From: Candidatus Vondammii sp. HM_W22 | GTDB lineage: Bacteria; Pseudomonadota; Gammaproteobacteria; Chromatiales; Chromatiaceae | Direction of reading: 5' to 3' | Length of the DNA: 64,000 nt | NCBI RefSeq assembly: GCF_022530855.2 | Contig: NZ_CP099567.1 | Coordinates: forward strand, 2,976,001 to 3,040,000 | Part shown: in pieces, positions 42,666-51,571 of the stretch | How positions within the stretch are numbered: the stretch's first letter is position 1 | Layout: each line of letters starts with the position of its first letter | The notes under the pieces: generated by a model | Told to the model about the DNA's origin: nothing | The model's input: only the letters and a program-made list of their open reading frames with translations | The model's database searches: none | Translations under genes and position numbers: made by a program

Positions 42666-43736
42666 ATGGCATTTAACAGGCCCACATTACAAACCATTGT
42701 CCAGCGCATCCAGACGGACATCGAGAGCCGTCTGGCGGGGACCGACCCGCGTCTGCGCCGGTCGGTGCTGGGCGTGCTTGGCGTGCTGGGACGGACATTA
42801 GCCGGTGCGGCACACGGCCTGCATGGCCATCTGGATTGGCAGAGCCGGCAGATCATCCCGGACACCGCCGAGGCGGAGATCCTGGACCGCTGGGCCAGCT
42901 GGTGGGGTGTCAGCCGCAAGCCCGCCGCAGCGGCCACAGGCAATGTCACCTTCACCGGTACGGATGGCGGTACCATCCCCGCCGGTGCCACCCTGCAGCG
43001 TGCTGACGCTCTTGAGTACACCACGAGTGCCGAGTGCATCATCACCGGCGGCACTGCCACGGTGGCGGTAACCGCATCCAGTGCCGGGCAGAATACCAGC
43101 GCCGTTGGCGGGGTGGCGCTATCGTTGGTATCCCCGGCTGCCGGGGTTCAGAGCACGACCACGGTAGCCACCGGTGGCCTGACCGGCGGCGCCGACGAGG
43201 AGACCGATGCGGCTCTGCGCGATCGCCTGCGCGCACGGGTACAGAACCCGCCCCACGGCGGCAACTCGGCTGATTATAAAGCCTGGGCGCTGGAGGTGGA
43301 GGGCGTGACCCGCGTCTGGGTGTTTCCCATGTGGCTGGGGATCGGCACGGTGGGTGTATTTTTCGTGCGGGATGATGATGCCGGTTTTATTCCCGACGCA
43401 GGGGAGGTACAGACGGTGCAGGATTACATCGATGCGCGGCGGCCGGTGACGGCGGACCTGATAGTCGTCGCCCCGATCGAGTCGGCGGTGGATATAACCA
43501 TCCGGATCAACCCGAATACGACCGCCGTTCAAATGGCTATCGAAGCGGAGCTGACCGATCTGTTCCGGCGCGAGGCATCGGTGGATGATGGTGCCGGCTC
43601 GGGCACTATCCTGATCTCCCACATCCGCGAGGCCATCAGCCGTGCCGATGGCGAGTTTGACCATGTCCTGGCTGATGTTACGTTCTCGGCCGGTAAGATC
43701 GGCACCCTCGGCAACATCACCTGGCCGTCGCTGTGA
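42666..43736 (+). CDS. Baseplate J/gp47-family protein
   Basis: A 356-residue protein of the P2 J/Mu gp47 family: DIESRLAGTDPRLRRSVLGV and LGRTLAGAAHGLHGHLDWQS at the N-terminus, GGADEETDAALRDRLRARVQ with PPHGGNSADYKAWALEVEGV in the centre. It forms the baseplate wedge ring. Intact, very GC-rich. Its stop overlaps the gp48 start (TGATG). Confidence 0.92.
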   Translation: MAFNRPTLQTIVQRIQTDIESRLAGTDPRLRRSVLGVLGVLGRTLAGAAHGLHGHLDWQSRQIIPDTAEAEILDRWASWWGVSRKPAAAATGNVTFTGTDGGTIPAGATLQRADALEYTTSAECIITGGTATVAVTASSAGQNTSAVGGVALSLVSPAAGVQSTTTVATGGLTGGADEETDAALRDRLRARVQNPPHGGNSADYKAWALEVEGVTRVWVFPMWLGIGTVGVFFVRDDDAGFIPDAGEVQTVQDYIDARRPVTADLIVVAPIESAVDITIRINPNTTAVQMAIEAELTDLFRREASVDDGAGSGTILISHIREAISRADGEFDHVLADVTFSAGKIGTLGNITWPSL

Positions 43737-44325
43737 TGGCCACCACAGCCGACTATAAAGCTCAGCTGCAGGGACTGCTCCCACCACGCCCTGCGCGAAG
43801 ACGGCAGCCTAGCCGACCGGTTGCTGGCCGCCCTGGCCGAGGAGTTCGCCCGTGTGAATGACCGCGCCGAGTCGCTACTTAACGAGGCCAATCCGCGTGC
43901 CACCTATGAATTGCTGGCCGAGTGGGAGGCGTTCGCCAACCTGCCGGATGCCTGCACCGGCAGTACCCTGACACTCCAGGAACGCCGGGCCGTGCTGGTG
44001 CAACGTCTGACCGCCATGGGTGGGCAGTCGGTGAGCTATTTCCAGTCGATGGTTAAACGTCTGGGCTACACCGTCGAAATCACCGAGTACAGGCCGTTTG
44101 TCTGCGGCGTCAGCCAATGCGGTATGCAAGCGCTACCCGCCCAAGATGCGTTTTGTCTGGCGGGTACGCCTGGCGGATCCACGGGTTACCTATTTCCGCT
44201 GCGGCGAGTCACAGGTGGAAACAGATCCCCTCTTGAAGATCAACCGCGCAGAAGACCTTGAATGCGTGCTGCGCCGGGTGAAACCGGCTCACACATCCCT
44301 GTTTGTGTCCTACGAAGGAGCCTAG
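43736..44325 (+). pseudogene. Mu gp48-like (YmfQ/DUF2313) tail protein, two frameshifts
   Basis: The N-terminal MATTADYKAQLQGLLPPRPA shifts near 43790. The next frame reads EDGSLADRLLAALAEEFARV and YELLAEWEAFANLPDACTGS with RPFVCGVSQCG, and a second shift near 44115-44130 leads to MRFVWRVRLADPRVTYFRCG and CVLRRVKPAHTSLFVSYEGA. DUF2313 proteins link baseplate and fibres. Both indels disturb an otherwise complete gene of about 195 codons. Confidence 0.85.
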
Positions 44326-44328
44326 ACC

Positions 44329-44646
44329 ATGGACTATATACCACCCGTTGGAGGCACCGCCGATGCTCCATACATCGACGGCAACCCCAACACCGGCACC
44401 GAGGGCAGCATCCCGCCCGCAGCCGCCATCGAGTACCCGATGCGCGAGATCGTCAACGCCATCAAGGCCATCAAGGCCATCAAGGCCATCAAGGCCATCA
44501 AGGCCATCAAGGCCACAAGGAATTATTTTCGAAGAACGCTTGGCGGTATATATTTAACCCAGGCAGTTACACAGAAAACTTTACAGGCTCTATCTTCTTC
44601 GAAGGTAGGCTTGATCGCGCACTTGATCTGTGAAGATATGGACTGA
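44329..44646 (+). CDS. Truncated phage tail-fibre protein with IKA repeats
   Basis: The N-terminus DYIPPVGGTADAPYIDGNPN and SIPPAAAIEYPMREIVNAIK is the usual beginning of Mu-like tail-fibre proteins. It then runs into six IKA tripeptides and ends after 105 residues. Fibres of this type are normally several hundred residues, so the distal, receptor-binding part is lost, probably with the IS insertions just downstream. Confidence 0.7.
   Translation: MDYIPPVGGTADAPYIDGNPNTGTEGSIPPAAAIEYPMREIVNAIKAIKAIKAIKAIKAIKATRNYFRRTLGGIYLTQAVTQKTLQALSSSKVGLIAHLICEDMD
44461..44514 (+). repeat. Nine-base tandem repeat (ATCAAGGCC)6 in the fibre gene
   Basis: Six perfect copies encode (IKA)6. A multiple of three, so copy-number change would keep frame. 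The array sits at the junction where the conserved fibre N-terminus ends. Confidence 0.95.
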
Positions 44647-44689
44647 GTGCTTTTACGTTGACACAATATTTTGAACAGTCTCTATCCAT

Positions 44690-45000
44690 CGATAGATACC
44701 TTCCGGGCTAATCCGCAGACATGCACTTCGAGGGTGATCCAGCTTGAGGCGTCCAGCCATTGTTTCCGGTGTCCAATCCTCCTGTAACCGCTCGATGACA
44801 TAATGCAGGCATTTTTTATGTGATCACCTGCGAGTGTGCCTCGGTTTCTTGCATCGAACCATCGCACGTTTCTGTGCAAACTCGTCCCGGTAACAGGCTA
44901 TGAATCGACCATTGTGTTTCACTTCACGTGAGATGGTGGTGTGATGACGACCCAAACGACGACCAATGTTTCTATAACTTAAACGCCAATGTAAAAGATA
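44690..45000 (-). mobile_element. IS30-family transposase N-terminal remnant
   Basis: The minus strand reads WRLSYRNIGRRLGRHHTTIS then REVKHNGRFIACYRDEFAQK, the IS30 helix-turn-helix region, then KKPRHTRR, a stop, and ERLQEDWTPETMAGRLKLDH with ISPEGIYRWI. The catalytic part is missing. About 100 bases are repeated at 31567-31668. It abuts the ISL3 terminal repeat at 45002. Confidence 0.82.
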
Positions 45001-45001
45001 C

Positions 45002-45320
45002 GGCTCTTCCCCTAATCGAGTAGGTAAATATCACCCAACCGCTCCCTCAGGATAAAAATTCAGCCCTCCAAAGGTGGAAATAGATTGCATTGGCAAACCG
45101 CTTCTTGTTGCGGAAGCCTCTGCTACGCGCCTTGATCATCTTGATTCGGCTTTTGAGACCTTCTGCCGAACCATTACTACTTCCAAAACAGCAGCTTTCA
45201 ATATTCCCCACAGGTGATCCTTGATTGTTCCCGCCACTTTCTTGATTGGCTCCAGGCCACTGCGCACTTGCCCATGACAACCACCGCTCCCAGCAGGAAC
45301 TTCCATCCAGTGCTGTTTGA
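45002..45320 (-). mobile_element. ISL3-family remnant, 3' end with inverted repeat
   Basis: The terminal repeat GGCTCTTCCCCTAATCGAG (45002-45020) is followed on the minus strand by ISL3 C-terminal coding pieces: WERWLSWA, LEPIKKVAGTIKDHLWGILK and IKMIKARSRGFRNKKRFANA. These match the copy at 31.7-32.4 kb in opposite orientation. The 5' two thirds are gone. Confidence 0.83.
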
Positions 45321-45367
45321 AAGGGCCAATCAAATTCGGCGAGTGATAGGGGTTTGTCTATGGCTAT

Positions 45368-45412
45368 GATACCACATCGGGCCATAGATGTATGGCTTTT
45401 GGTGGATATGGC
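45368..45412 (-). repeat. Dispersed repeat shared with the window end
   Basis: Read on the minus strand, this segment matches 63959-64000 over about 42 bases with about six differences (core ATATCCACCAAAAGCCAT). It may be the edge of an unidentified mobile element. Confidence 0.65.
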
Positions 45413-45510
45413 GTATATTATATTCAATAATATTAGAGATATTATAGTTTATAAGCAAGCTCTAAGTAACACCTTTCAGATACTGGCGAATGTGGATAGT
45501 AAGCTTTATT

Positions 45511-45906
45511 TCAGGGTTTGATGTGCCCAATATAGTGGGGCCGGTCTTCAAGTTTAAGGTCCACCGTCTCACCCTGAACCACCAACCGCAGATCTGTCCC
45601 TTCAAAACGTAAATTGCAGTGTGTGCAGCCCTGGCTTTTCAGCGGGATGGGGAGCATATCGCGGTAGGTATAGACGTTCTCACCCACATCACCACCGGCA
45701 CAAACAGCTGGGCAATCCGGTATTTCACCCTCAACCTCTGCCCGCTCAAACACCAGATCACCTGCCTGCCACCAACGGGTACGCTCAACTGAACCGGTCA
45801 TTGTCTTGATGATGCAGGCACGGGAAAAACGCAAGATTACTGTCCCACCATCCACTGTGATGCTCTCAACTTCCGATCCTGCAAGTTCAACGCTACTGCT
45901 ATCCAT
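45511..45906 (-). CDS. Conserved-looking small protein of unknown function
   Basis: A 131-residue soluble protein I do not recognise. It is predicted rich in beta strands (ESITVDGGTVILRFSRACII, LRLVVQGETVDLKL) and carries four cysteines, two pairs, in IPDCPAVCAGG and QGCTHCNLRFEG, that could bind a metal. No signal peptide or membrane helix. It lies downstream of ntrC on the same strand with a 123-base gap, so it might be transcribed with it. Confidence 0.6.
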   Translation of the reverse strand: MDSSSVELAGSEVESITVDGGTVILRFSRACIIKTMTGSVERTRWWQAGDLVFERAEVEGEIPDCPAVCAGGDVGENVYTYRDMLPIPLKSQGCTHCNLRFEGTDLRLVVQGETVDLKLEDRPHYIGHIKP

Positions 45907-46029
45907 CGATACAACTCCACTACTGATTAATTACCGGCAATTATACCCACAGGCCATATGAAGTAAGCCATCTGAATAACAAGGTTTCCAACACCGCTCA
46001 ACAACGCCATACAGTCCACTAGGTTAGCC

Positions 46030-47442
46030 CTAGTGAGAACTTACCGCTTCCAAGCCCAACTCTTTTATCTTCCGTGTCAGCGTATTTCGCCCCCAACCGA
46101 GCAGCTTCGCGGCCTCCTGCTTTCTGCCACTGGTCTGCTCCAGTGCCGTCTCGATCATAATCGTTTCGAACACCGGGGTGGCCTCATCCAGCAATCCCTG
46201 CTGCCCCGTCTGCAACCGCTCTTTTGCCCAGTTACGCAGACAAGCTCTCCAGTCATTGCCCTGCTCAGAAGAGTTTTCACCCTGGCGCAACTCCACAGGA
46301 AGATCCTCAACATGAATCTCCTGGCTGGAGGCCATTACCGTGAGCCAGCGGGCTGTGTTCTCCAACTGCCGCACATTACCAGGCCACTCACACTGCTTCA
46401 GCATTTCAAGGGACTCGGGTAGTAAAGTTTTCGCCTCCACTTCCAGATCCAATGCCGCCAACAAAAGAAAATGGCGCATCAGCAGCGCAATATCCTCTTT
46501 CCGCTGATGCAGGGATGGGATATGTATCCGAATGACATTGAGCCGGTGGAACAGATCTTCACGAAACCGCCCCTCCTCTACCAAAAATTCAAGATTCTGA
46601 TGGGTAGCAGCAATGATTCGAACACCGACTTTGACCGGCTCATGCCCACCAACCCGGTAAAACTCGCCATCGGCCAGCACTCGCAACAGTCTGGTCTGCA
46701 GCTCAGGCGTCATATCGCCTATCTCATCAAGAAACAGAGTACCGCCATCGGCCTGCTCAAAGCGTCCGGTGCGCCGCGCCTGGGCACCCGTGAAAGCGCC
46801 ACGCTCATGCCCAAACAACTCGGACTCCATAAGATCTCTTGGTATCGCCGCCATGTTGAGTGCAATAAACGGCTGATCTGAGCGTGGGCTATGGCGATGC
46901 AGGGCCTTGGCCACCAACTCTTTACCGGTACCCGATTCACCATTAATCAGCACCGTAATGTTGGAACGAGCAAGCCGGCCTATAGCACGAAACACCTCTT
47001 GCATTGCCGGTGCCTCACCAATGATCTCCGGGTTGTCTTCCGGCGTATCCTTTATATCTTGTGTGGTGCTCCGTCTCTTGCGGCAGGCACGCTGCACCTG
47101 CTCCACCGCCTCATCCACATCGAAGGGTTTTGGCAGATATTCAAAAGCACCGCCATGAAAAGCCGCCACAGCGCTGCCCAGGTCGGAATGGGCCGTCATT
47201 ATAATGACCGGCAGCTCCGGGCATGCTTCATTAATCAGATTTAACAGCGAGAGCCCATCCATACCAGGCATACGTACATCAGAGACCACCACACCAGGCT
47301 GCTCCCTTGAAAGCGCCTCCATGACACCATCGGCACTGGAGAAACTGGTCACCTCCATCCCCTCTTTTTGAAACGCTTTTTCCAGCACCCAGCGGATAGA
47401 GCGGTCATCATCTATGATCCAGACTCGGTTATTTGTTGGCAT
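46030..47442 (-). CDS. glnG: Nitrogen regulator NtrC
   Basis: A 470-residue sigma-54 activator (469 in E. coli). The receiver (1-120) has phosphoacceptor Asp in VVVSDVRMPGMDGLS. The AAA+ domain has Walker A GESGTGKE, GAFTGA in GHERGAFTGAQARRTGRFEQ and Walker B GTLFLDEIGDM. The Fis domain ends KLLGWGRNTLTRKIKELGLE. The start is ATG 47442 (PTNNRVWIIDDDRSIRWVLE); a longer frame to 47514 is non-homologous. It overlaps the ntrB end by 14 bases. Confidence 0.97.
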   Translation of the reverse strand: MPTNNRVWIIDDDRSIRWVLEKAFQKEGMEVTSFSSADGVMEALSREQPGVVVSDVRMPGMDGLSLLNLINEACPELPVIIMTAHSDLGSAVAAFHGGAFEYLPKPFDVDEAVEQVQRACRKRRSTTQDIKDTPEDNPEIIGEAPAMQEVFRAIGRLARSNITVLINGESGTGKELVAKALHRHSPRSDQPFIALNMAAIPRDLMESELFGHERGAFTGAQARRTGRFEQADGGTLFLDEIGDMTPELQTRLLRVLADGEFYRVGGHEPVKVGVRIIAATHQNLEFLVEEGRFREDLFHRLNVIRIHIPSLHQRKEDIALLMRHFLLLAALDLEVEAKTLLPESLEMLKQCEWPGNVRQLENTARWLTVMASSQEIHVEDLPVELRQGENSSEQGNDWRACLRNWAKERLQTGQQGLLDEATPVFETIMIETALEQTSGRKQEAAKLLGWGRNTLTRKIKELGLEAVSSH

Positions 47443-48520
47443 TTGGATTCTCCACCGGGAGTAAAACAGTAAAAAGGGTCTTTCCAGGCTCGCTGCTGCA
47501 TTCCACCAGACCACCGTGCTGATTGATCAGTGATTGGGCAATTGAGAGCCCAAGACCCATACCACCTTCACTGGCTGTCACCATTGGATAAAAGATTTTC
47601 TCGCGGATATCTTCCGGAATTCCCGGACCACTATCCTGGATGCCGATCCGGGCAACTAGGCGATGCCGTTGATTGCCGATGGTGAACTGACGCAGAATCC
47701 GAGACTTCAGGATGATCCTGCCATGATCATTGTCACCCAAGGCCAGCGCTGCATTGCGAACAATATTGAGCAACACCTGAATGATCATGTCACTATCGAC
47801 CAGCAGTTCCGGGATACTGGGATCGTAATCGCGATCAATGTGCAGATTCTGATCTGACTCGGCAAGCACCAGACTGCGCACCCGCTCCAGCAGGAGATGA
47901 ATATCGACTCGCTTTGGCTTGGACAATTTATTAGGCCCCAACATCCTGTTCAGCAGCGCCTGGAGCCGATCAGCTTCATCAATAATAATTTGTGTGTATT
48001 CATGCAGTGACGGGTCCTCAAGCTCCCTTTCCAGCAACTGGGCAGAGCCCCGCAGACCGCCAAGTGGATTCTTGATTTCATGGGCCAACCCCCGCACCAA
48101 CTCCCTGGCTGCCTTATTTTGCGCCAGCAGGTACTCTTCCTTGCTGATGCGCAGTTGCCGGTCAATCTTTTGAATCTCCACCAGCAGACCCGCATCACTA
48201 TCCCTGTCGGTAAGAGGTGTAACCGTGCAATCCACGGTCACATGCCTGTTATCAGGCAAAACAAGACTCAACTCGCGCTCGGTAAAGGGGTGGCCTGATT
48301 CAATTGCATGACTAAGATGGGATTGTGACTTTCCCATTGGACAGCAAATCAAGTCACTGGCCTCCTTTCCCACCATATGGCGGGCACTGACCTGAAACAG
48401 CATCTCAGCGGCAGGATTCATATAACTCAGCTGAAGATCAGGATTGAATAGCAACACAGCACTGTTCAGGTTCTCCAGTACCCGCTGACTGTAGACGGAG
48501 GATTTATTGTCATTGATCAT
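47429..48520 (-). CDS. glnL: Nitrogen sensor kinase NtrB
   Basis: A cytosolic kinase/phosphatase partner of NtrC, about 363 residues. It has a PAS domain (about 10-115, NPDLQLSYMNPAAEMLFQ), the phosphoacceptor His in LVRGLAHEIKNPLGGLRGSA, an N box in VLLNIVRNAALALGD and G boxes IQDSGPGIPEDIREKI and EGGMGLGLSIAQSLI. The start is uncertain: ATG 48520 is chosen because the sigma-54 box at 48534-48549 overlaps longer versions; ATG 48526 is also possible. No clear ribosome site precedes either. Confidence 0.95.
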   Translation of the reverse strand: MINDNKSSVYSQRVLENLNSAVLLFNPDLQLSYMNPAAEMLFQVSARHMVGKEASDLICCPMGKSQSHLSHAIESGHPFTERELSLVLPDNRHVTVDCTVTPLTDRDSDAGLLVEIQKIDRQLRISKEEYLLAQNKAARELVRGLAHEIKNPLGGLRGSAQLLERELEDPSLHEYTQIIIDEADRLQALLNRMLGPNKLSKPKRVDIHLLLERVRSLVLAESDQNLHIDRDYDPSIPELLVDSDMIIQVLLNIVRNAALALGDNDHGRIILKSRILRQFTIGNQRHRLVARIGIQDSGPGIPEDIREKIFYPMVTASEGGMGLGLSIAQSLINQHGGLVECSSEPGKTLFTVLLPVENPNANK

Positions 48521-48533
48521 AAGCATGAGAAGC

Positions 48534-48549
48534 AGCAATAACCGCGCCA
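48534..48549 (-). promoter_or_regulatory. Putative sigma-54 promoter of ntrBC
   Basis: On the minus strand TGGCGCGGTTATTGCT fits TGGCACG-N4-TTGCW with one mismatch. An NtrC box lies 256 bases upstream. The predicted transcript start (about 48523) is only three bases before ATG 48520, so the mRNA would be almost leaderless. Confidence 0.5.
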
Positions 48550-48989
48550 GATCTTATTTCCGATATTCTCAGTACGGGGAAATAACTAGATCATATGGGC
48601 CTGCAGCCTGATACTGGGTTCAGCATCGAACCTGTAGGTGGTCTGGTGGTTGCCGGAAAAAGCCGTCAAAGCAGGCATTTCATCTGTTTTCAACCCAACT
48701 ACCGGCTGGCCGGAAAGCCGCGGCATACCAACACGTCATCAGGTACTGAGCAGCTATGCTGGAGCAAGCCAAAATGGGCAGGCATAGCAACTGACCCAAC
48801 ATATGCACCAATATAGTGCGTCCAGCAACAAAAGGATAGTGGGATATTGCACTTGCGCTCAATAGCTCCCTACAGATGAACTTACAAGGGATGTGGGGGG
48901 GCTGCTTCCAGGTGTGTTCCAGTGAGATCTCTCTAAAGTGAATCCTGAGAGTATCCATACCCCCAACTGCTTGAGCCATAGGGAAAGGG
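48550..48989. other. Intergenic region between the DUF4124 gene and ntrB
   Basis: No gene is supported. The open frames here have no family features. It contains the NtrC box at 48805-48819 and the sigma-54 box at its edge, so its role appears regulatory. Confidence 0.55.
48805..48819 (-). promoter_or_regulatory. NtrC-binding site upstream of ntrB
   Basis: Minus-strand GCACTATATTGGTGC is a full match to the NtrC consensus GCAC-YA-N3-TGGTGC type dyad. About 285 bases from the ntrB start, a usual enhancer distance. It implies autoregulation of ntrBC. Confidence 0.75.
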
Positions 48990-49763
48990 TCAATAGTTAG
49001 GCTTGAAAGCCGGGTTAGCCCCCCCGGGTGTAACCGGGAATGGATTTGACCCACCACTCGGCGTATAAGCGGGGTTGGCTACCCTTGGAGTATTCGTATT
49101 TTCATCCAGTGTAAAATCTGTCGAATCATTACCTTGAGCTGCTCCGTCTCCGGTATCAAAATCCACCGGATCTCCAGGTTTGTATTGGGGGGCATCAACT
49201 CCCGATTGATCGCTACTGCCAGAGTCAGGCGAATCAGGAGCCTCTCCATCATCAAACATCGACTCCCGACGCACAAAGAACTGGATAATGTTTGAGCGGA
49301 TCTGCACCAAGCCAACCGCATTGTGAACCGTTGCGTGAACCGTATAACTGCCACGATCAAGCCCTTCAAGGAAAAGTGTTGATCCCGTCAATCGGAGGTC
49401 CATTATCCGTCCATTGAGCACCACCTGAATATAGTGACCTCGCTGCAGCCGGGGAGAGGCTTGAAATATAACCTCTACACTGCCGGAACGTGTTGTCGAG
49501 CGGTTGGATGGAGCCACAATAGAGAAAGCGGTATAACCCGCCAGTAAGTTTTGACTCCTTGTCCCCCCTCCACCAGCTGTTGACGTTGGGGTTCGCCTTG
49601 GAGAGTAAACGGTCGGTTCCGGTAAAACGATCTTTTCAGCACTCACCTCGTCGGGTTGGTCTGAATAGTGGACCACGCCAGTTTTTTGATCTACCCACCT
49701 ATAAACCGCTGCAACAGCCGAGCCGCAAAAAATAACCAATACAATGAGGAATAGTCTTCCCAT
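48990..49763 (-). CDS. DUF4124-domain exported protein
   Basis: The 257-residue protein starts at ATG 49763 with a signal peptide (about 1-18, MGRLFLIVLVIFCGSAVA) followed directly by the DUF4124 motif VYRWVDQKTGVVHYSDQPDE. A central Ig-like segment (VEVIFQASPRLQRGHYIQVV, LDRGSYTVHATVHNAVG) and a low-complexity Asp/Pro/Gly/Asn-rich tail follow. Function unknown; the family commonly lies between glnA and ntrB in gammaproteobacteria, as here. Confidence 0.85.
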   Translation of the reverse strand: MGRLFLIVLVIFCGSAVAAVYRWVDQKTGVVHYSDQPDEVSAEKIVLPEPTVYSPRRTPTSTAGGGGTRSQNLLAGYTAFSIVAPSNRSTTRSGSVEVIFQASPRLQRGHYIQVVLNGRIMDLRLTGSTLFLEGLDRGSYTVHATVHNAVGLVQIRSNIIQFFVRRESMFDDGEAPDSPDSGSSDQSGVDAPQYKPGDPVDFDTGDGAAQGNDSTDFTLDENTNTPRVANPAYTPSGGSNPFPVTPGGANPAFKPNY

Positions 49764-49837
49764 AACCTTGGAGCATAACCCAGCTCCGCACCTCCCATCA
49801 ACCATTAGATCTGGATTAATTTCACACCTATGCGGCA

Positions 49838-49866
49838 AAGAACGCCCCCTTTCCGGGTGCGTTTTT
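49838..49866. terminator. Terminator after glnA (possibly bidirectional)
   Basis: The stem AACGCCCCC / GGGTGCGTT with one mismatch lies 20 bases after the glnA stop. On the plus strand it is followed by TTTTT; on the minus strand by TTCTTT, a weaker U tract. It would separate glnA from the DUF4124 gene. Confidence 0.6.
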
Positions 49867-49885
49867 GACGGAAAAGCGATTCCGC

Positions 49886-51292
49886 TTACAGGCTATAATA
49901 CATATCAAACTCGACCGGATGAGTCGTCATCCGCAGGCGGGTGACCTCTTCCATCTTCAGCTCGATAAAACTATCGATCAGATCGTCGGTAAAAACCCCA
50001 CCAGCGGTCAGGAATTCACGGTCAGCATCCAGGCATTCCAGGGCCTGATCTAGGCTATGGCATACGGTTGGGATGTTGGCGGCCTCTTCTGCCGGCAGGT
50101 CGTAAAGGTCCTTGTCCATCGCCTCGCCGGGGTGGATCTTGTTCTGGATTCCGTCAAGGCCAGCCATCAACATGGCAGCGAAGCACAAGTAAGGGTTGGC
50201 TGTCGCATCAGGGAAACGCACTTCGATACGGCGACCCTTAGGGCTGGAGACCCATGGAATACGGATGGAAGCAGAACGGTTGCGGGCTGAATAAGCCAGC
50301 ATCACCGGTGCTTCGAAACCCGGTACCAGACGCTTGTAAGAGTTCGTGGAAGAGTTGGTAAAGGCATTCAATGCACGGGCGTGTTTGATAATACCGCCGA
50401 TGTAGAACAGAGCGTCTTCCGAGAGACCGCCATACTGGTTACCAGCAAAGATGTTCTCACCATTCTTAGCGATAGACTGATGCACATGCATACCAGAGCC
50501 GTTATCACCCACCAGCGGTTTCGGCATGAAAGTGACCGTCTTGCCGTAAGCGTGACCTACGTTCTGAATCACATACTTCATCCTCTGGTTCATGTCAGCA
50601 CGCTTTACCAGGGTATCGAACACAGTGCCGATTTCACACTGGCCAGCTGTAGCAACCTCATGGTGGTGAACCTCTACTGGCACACCAACCTCTTCCAGGG
50701 CAAGACACATGGCGCCACGGATATCGTTCAGAGAGTCAACCGGAGGCACCGGAAAGTAACCGCCCTTTAGACCGGGACGGTGACCGATGTTGCCATCGTC
50801 ATAGACCCGCTCTGAGTTCCATTCAGCCTCTTCAGAGTCAACCTTGTAGAAGGCACCGCTCATATCGGCGCCCCAACGTACGTCGTCGAGAATAAAAAAC
50901 TCTGGCTCGGGGCCAAAGTAAGCAGTATCACCAATGCCGGTGGACTGCAGATAAGCCTCTGCACGCTTGGCAACAGAGCGTGGATCGCGCTCATAACCCT
51001 CCATGGTGGTAGGCTCCAGGATGTCGCAGGTAATATTTACAGTTATTTCATCAGTGAACGGATCGATCACGGCTGTATCCGGATCCGGCATCAAAATCAT
51101 GTCGGACTCGTTGATCCCCTTCCAGCCTGCAATGGAAGAACCATCGAACATTTTACCATCGGTAAATATCTCTTCGTCGATGATAGAGGCAGGCATGGTT
51201 ACATGCTGCTCTTTACCACGGCTGTCGGTGAAGCGAAAGTCAATAAACTTCACCTCCTTTTCTTTAATCATCTCCAAGACTTTTGAGGCCAT
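49886..51292 (-). CDS. glnA: Glutamine synthetase type I
   Basis: A 468-residue GSI-beta enzyme (469 in E. coli) joining glutamate and ammonia with ATP. It has [15 protein letters not shown], the active-site loop region [25 protein letters not shown]-type [14 protein letters not shown] and [20 protein letters not shown]. The adenylylation tyrosine lies in [12 protein letters not shown], so control by GlnE is expected. The start was set at ATG 51292, six bases after GGAG; an in-frame TTG four codons upstream overlaps that site. Regulated by the sigma-54 promoter and NtrC boxes described below. Confidence 0.98.
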   Translation of the reverse strand: MASKVLEMIKEKEVKFIDFRFTDSRGKEQHVTMPASIIDEEIFTDGKMFDGSSIAGWKGINESDMILMPDPDTAVIDPFTDEITVNITCDILEPTTMEGYERDPRSVAKRAEAYLQSTGIGDTAYFGPEPEFFILDDVRWGADMSGAFYKVDSEEAEWNSERVYDDGNIGHRPGLKGGYFPVPPVDSLNDIRGAMCLALEEVGVPVEVHHHEVATAGQCEIGTVFDTLVKRADMNQRMKYVIQNVGHAYGKTVTFMPKPLVGDNGSGMHVHQSIAKNGENIFAGNQYGGLSEDALFYIGGIIKHARALNAFTNSSTNSYKRLVPGFEAPVMLAYSARNRSASIRIPWVSSPKGRRIEVRFPDATANPYLCFAAMLMAGLDGIQNKIHPGEAMDKDLYDLPAEEAANIPTVCHSLDQALECLDADREFLTAGGVFTDDLIDSFIELKMEEVTRLRMTTHPVEFDMYYSL

Positions 51293-51373
51293 GATGTTCT
51301 CCAACTGTTAATTAAGTATCATTCGGGCTGCTACTGCAGCCGTTAAGTATAGGTAGATATCGCAATGCTCTTC

Positions 51374-51389
51374 AGCAGAAACCGTGCCA
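51374..51389 (-). promoter_or_regulatory. Sigma-54 promoter of glnA
   Basis: Minus-strand TGGCACGGTTTCTGCT matches TGGCACG-N4-TTGCW at all but one position. It lies 82 bases upstream of the glnA start and about 170-200 bases from two NtrC boxes. Confidence 0.85.
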
Positions 51390-51556
51390 TGAACAAAGCT
51401 TTGTTTTTCGTTCCCTGTTTCAGATGTTCCTGATTCCATGCGTTACATATTGAATTAAAAGGCAATGTAAACAGACTATTGGTTCTAACTCTCCTGCTCC
51501 TGCCACTTCATCTGACAGGATAACCCCACTTCCCCTGGTCCAGCACAAAACAAGGC

Positions 51557-51571
51557 GCACTATTATGGTGC
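51557..51571. promoter_or_regulatory. NtrC-binding site 1 of glnA
   Basis: GCACTATTATGGTGC is a consensus NtrC dyad. It overlaps the stop codon of the cation efflux gene, so the enhancer is partly embedded in coding sequence. Confidence 0.85.

Noticed and set aside
44461-44514. Possible CRISPR because of regular repeats
   Set aside because: Units are contiguous 9-base direct repeats with no spacers, and no cas genes are present.
46017-46035. Hairpin CACTAGG / CCTAGTG at the ntrC stop as a terminator
   Set aside because: Only seven base pairs and no T run on either strand; too weak to call.
48680-49057. Minus-strand 125-codon frame upstream of ntrB
   Set aside because: It overlaps the NtrC box and the DUF4124 gene end in another frame and shows no family features.
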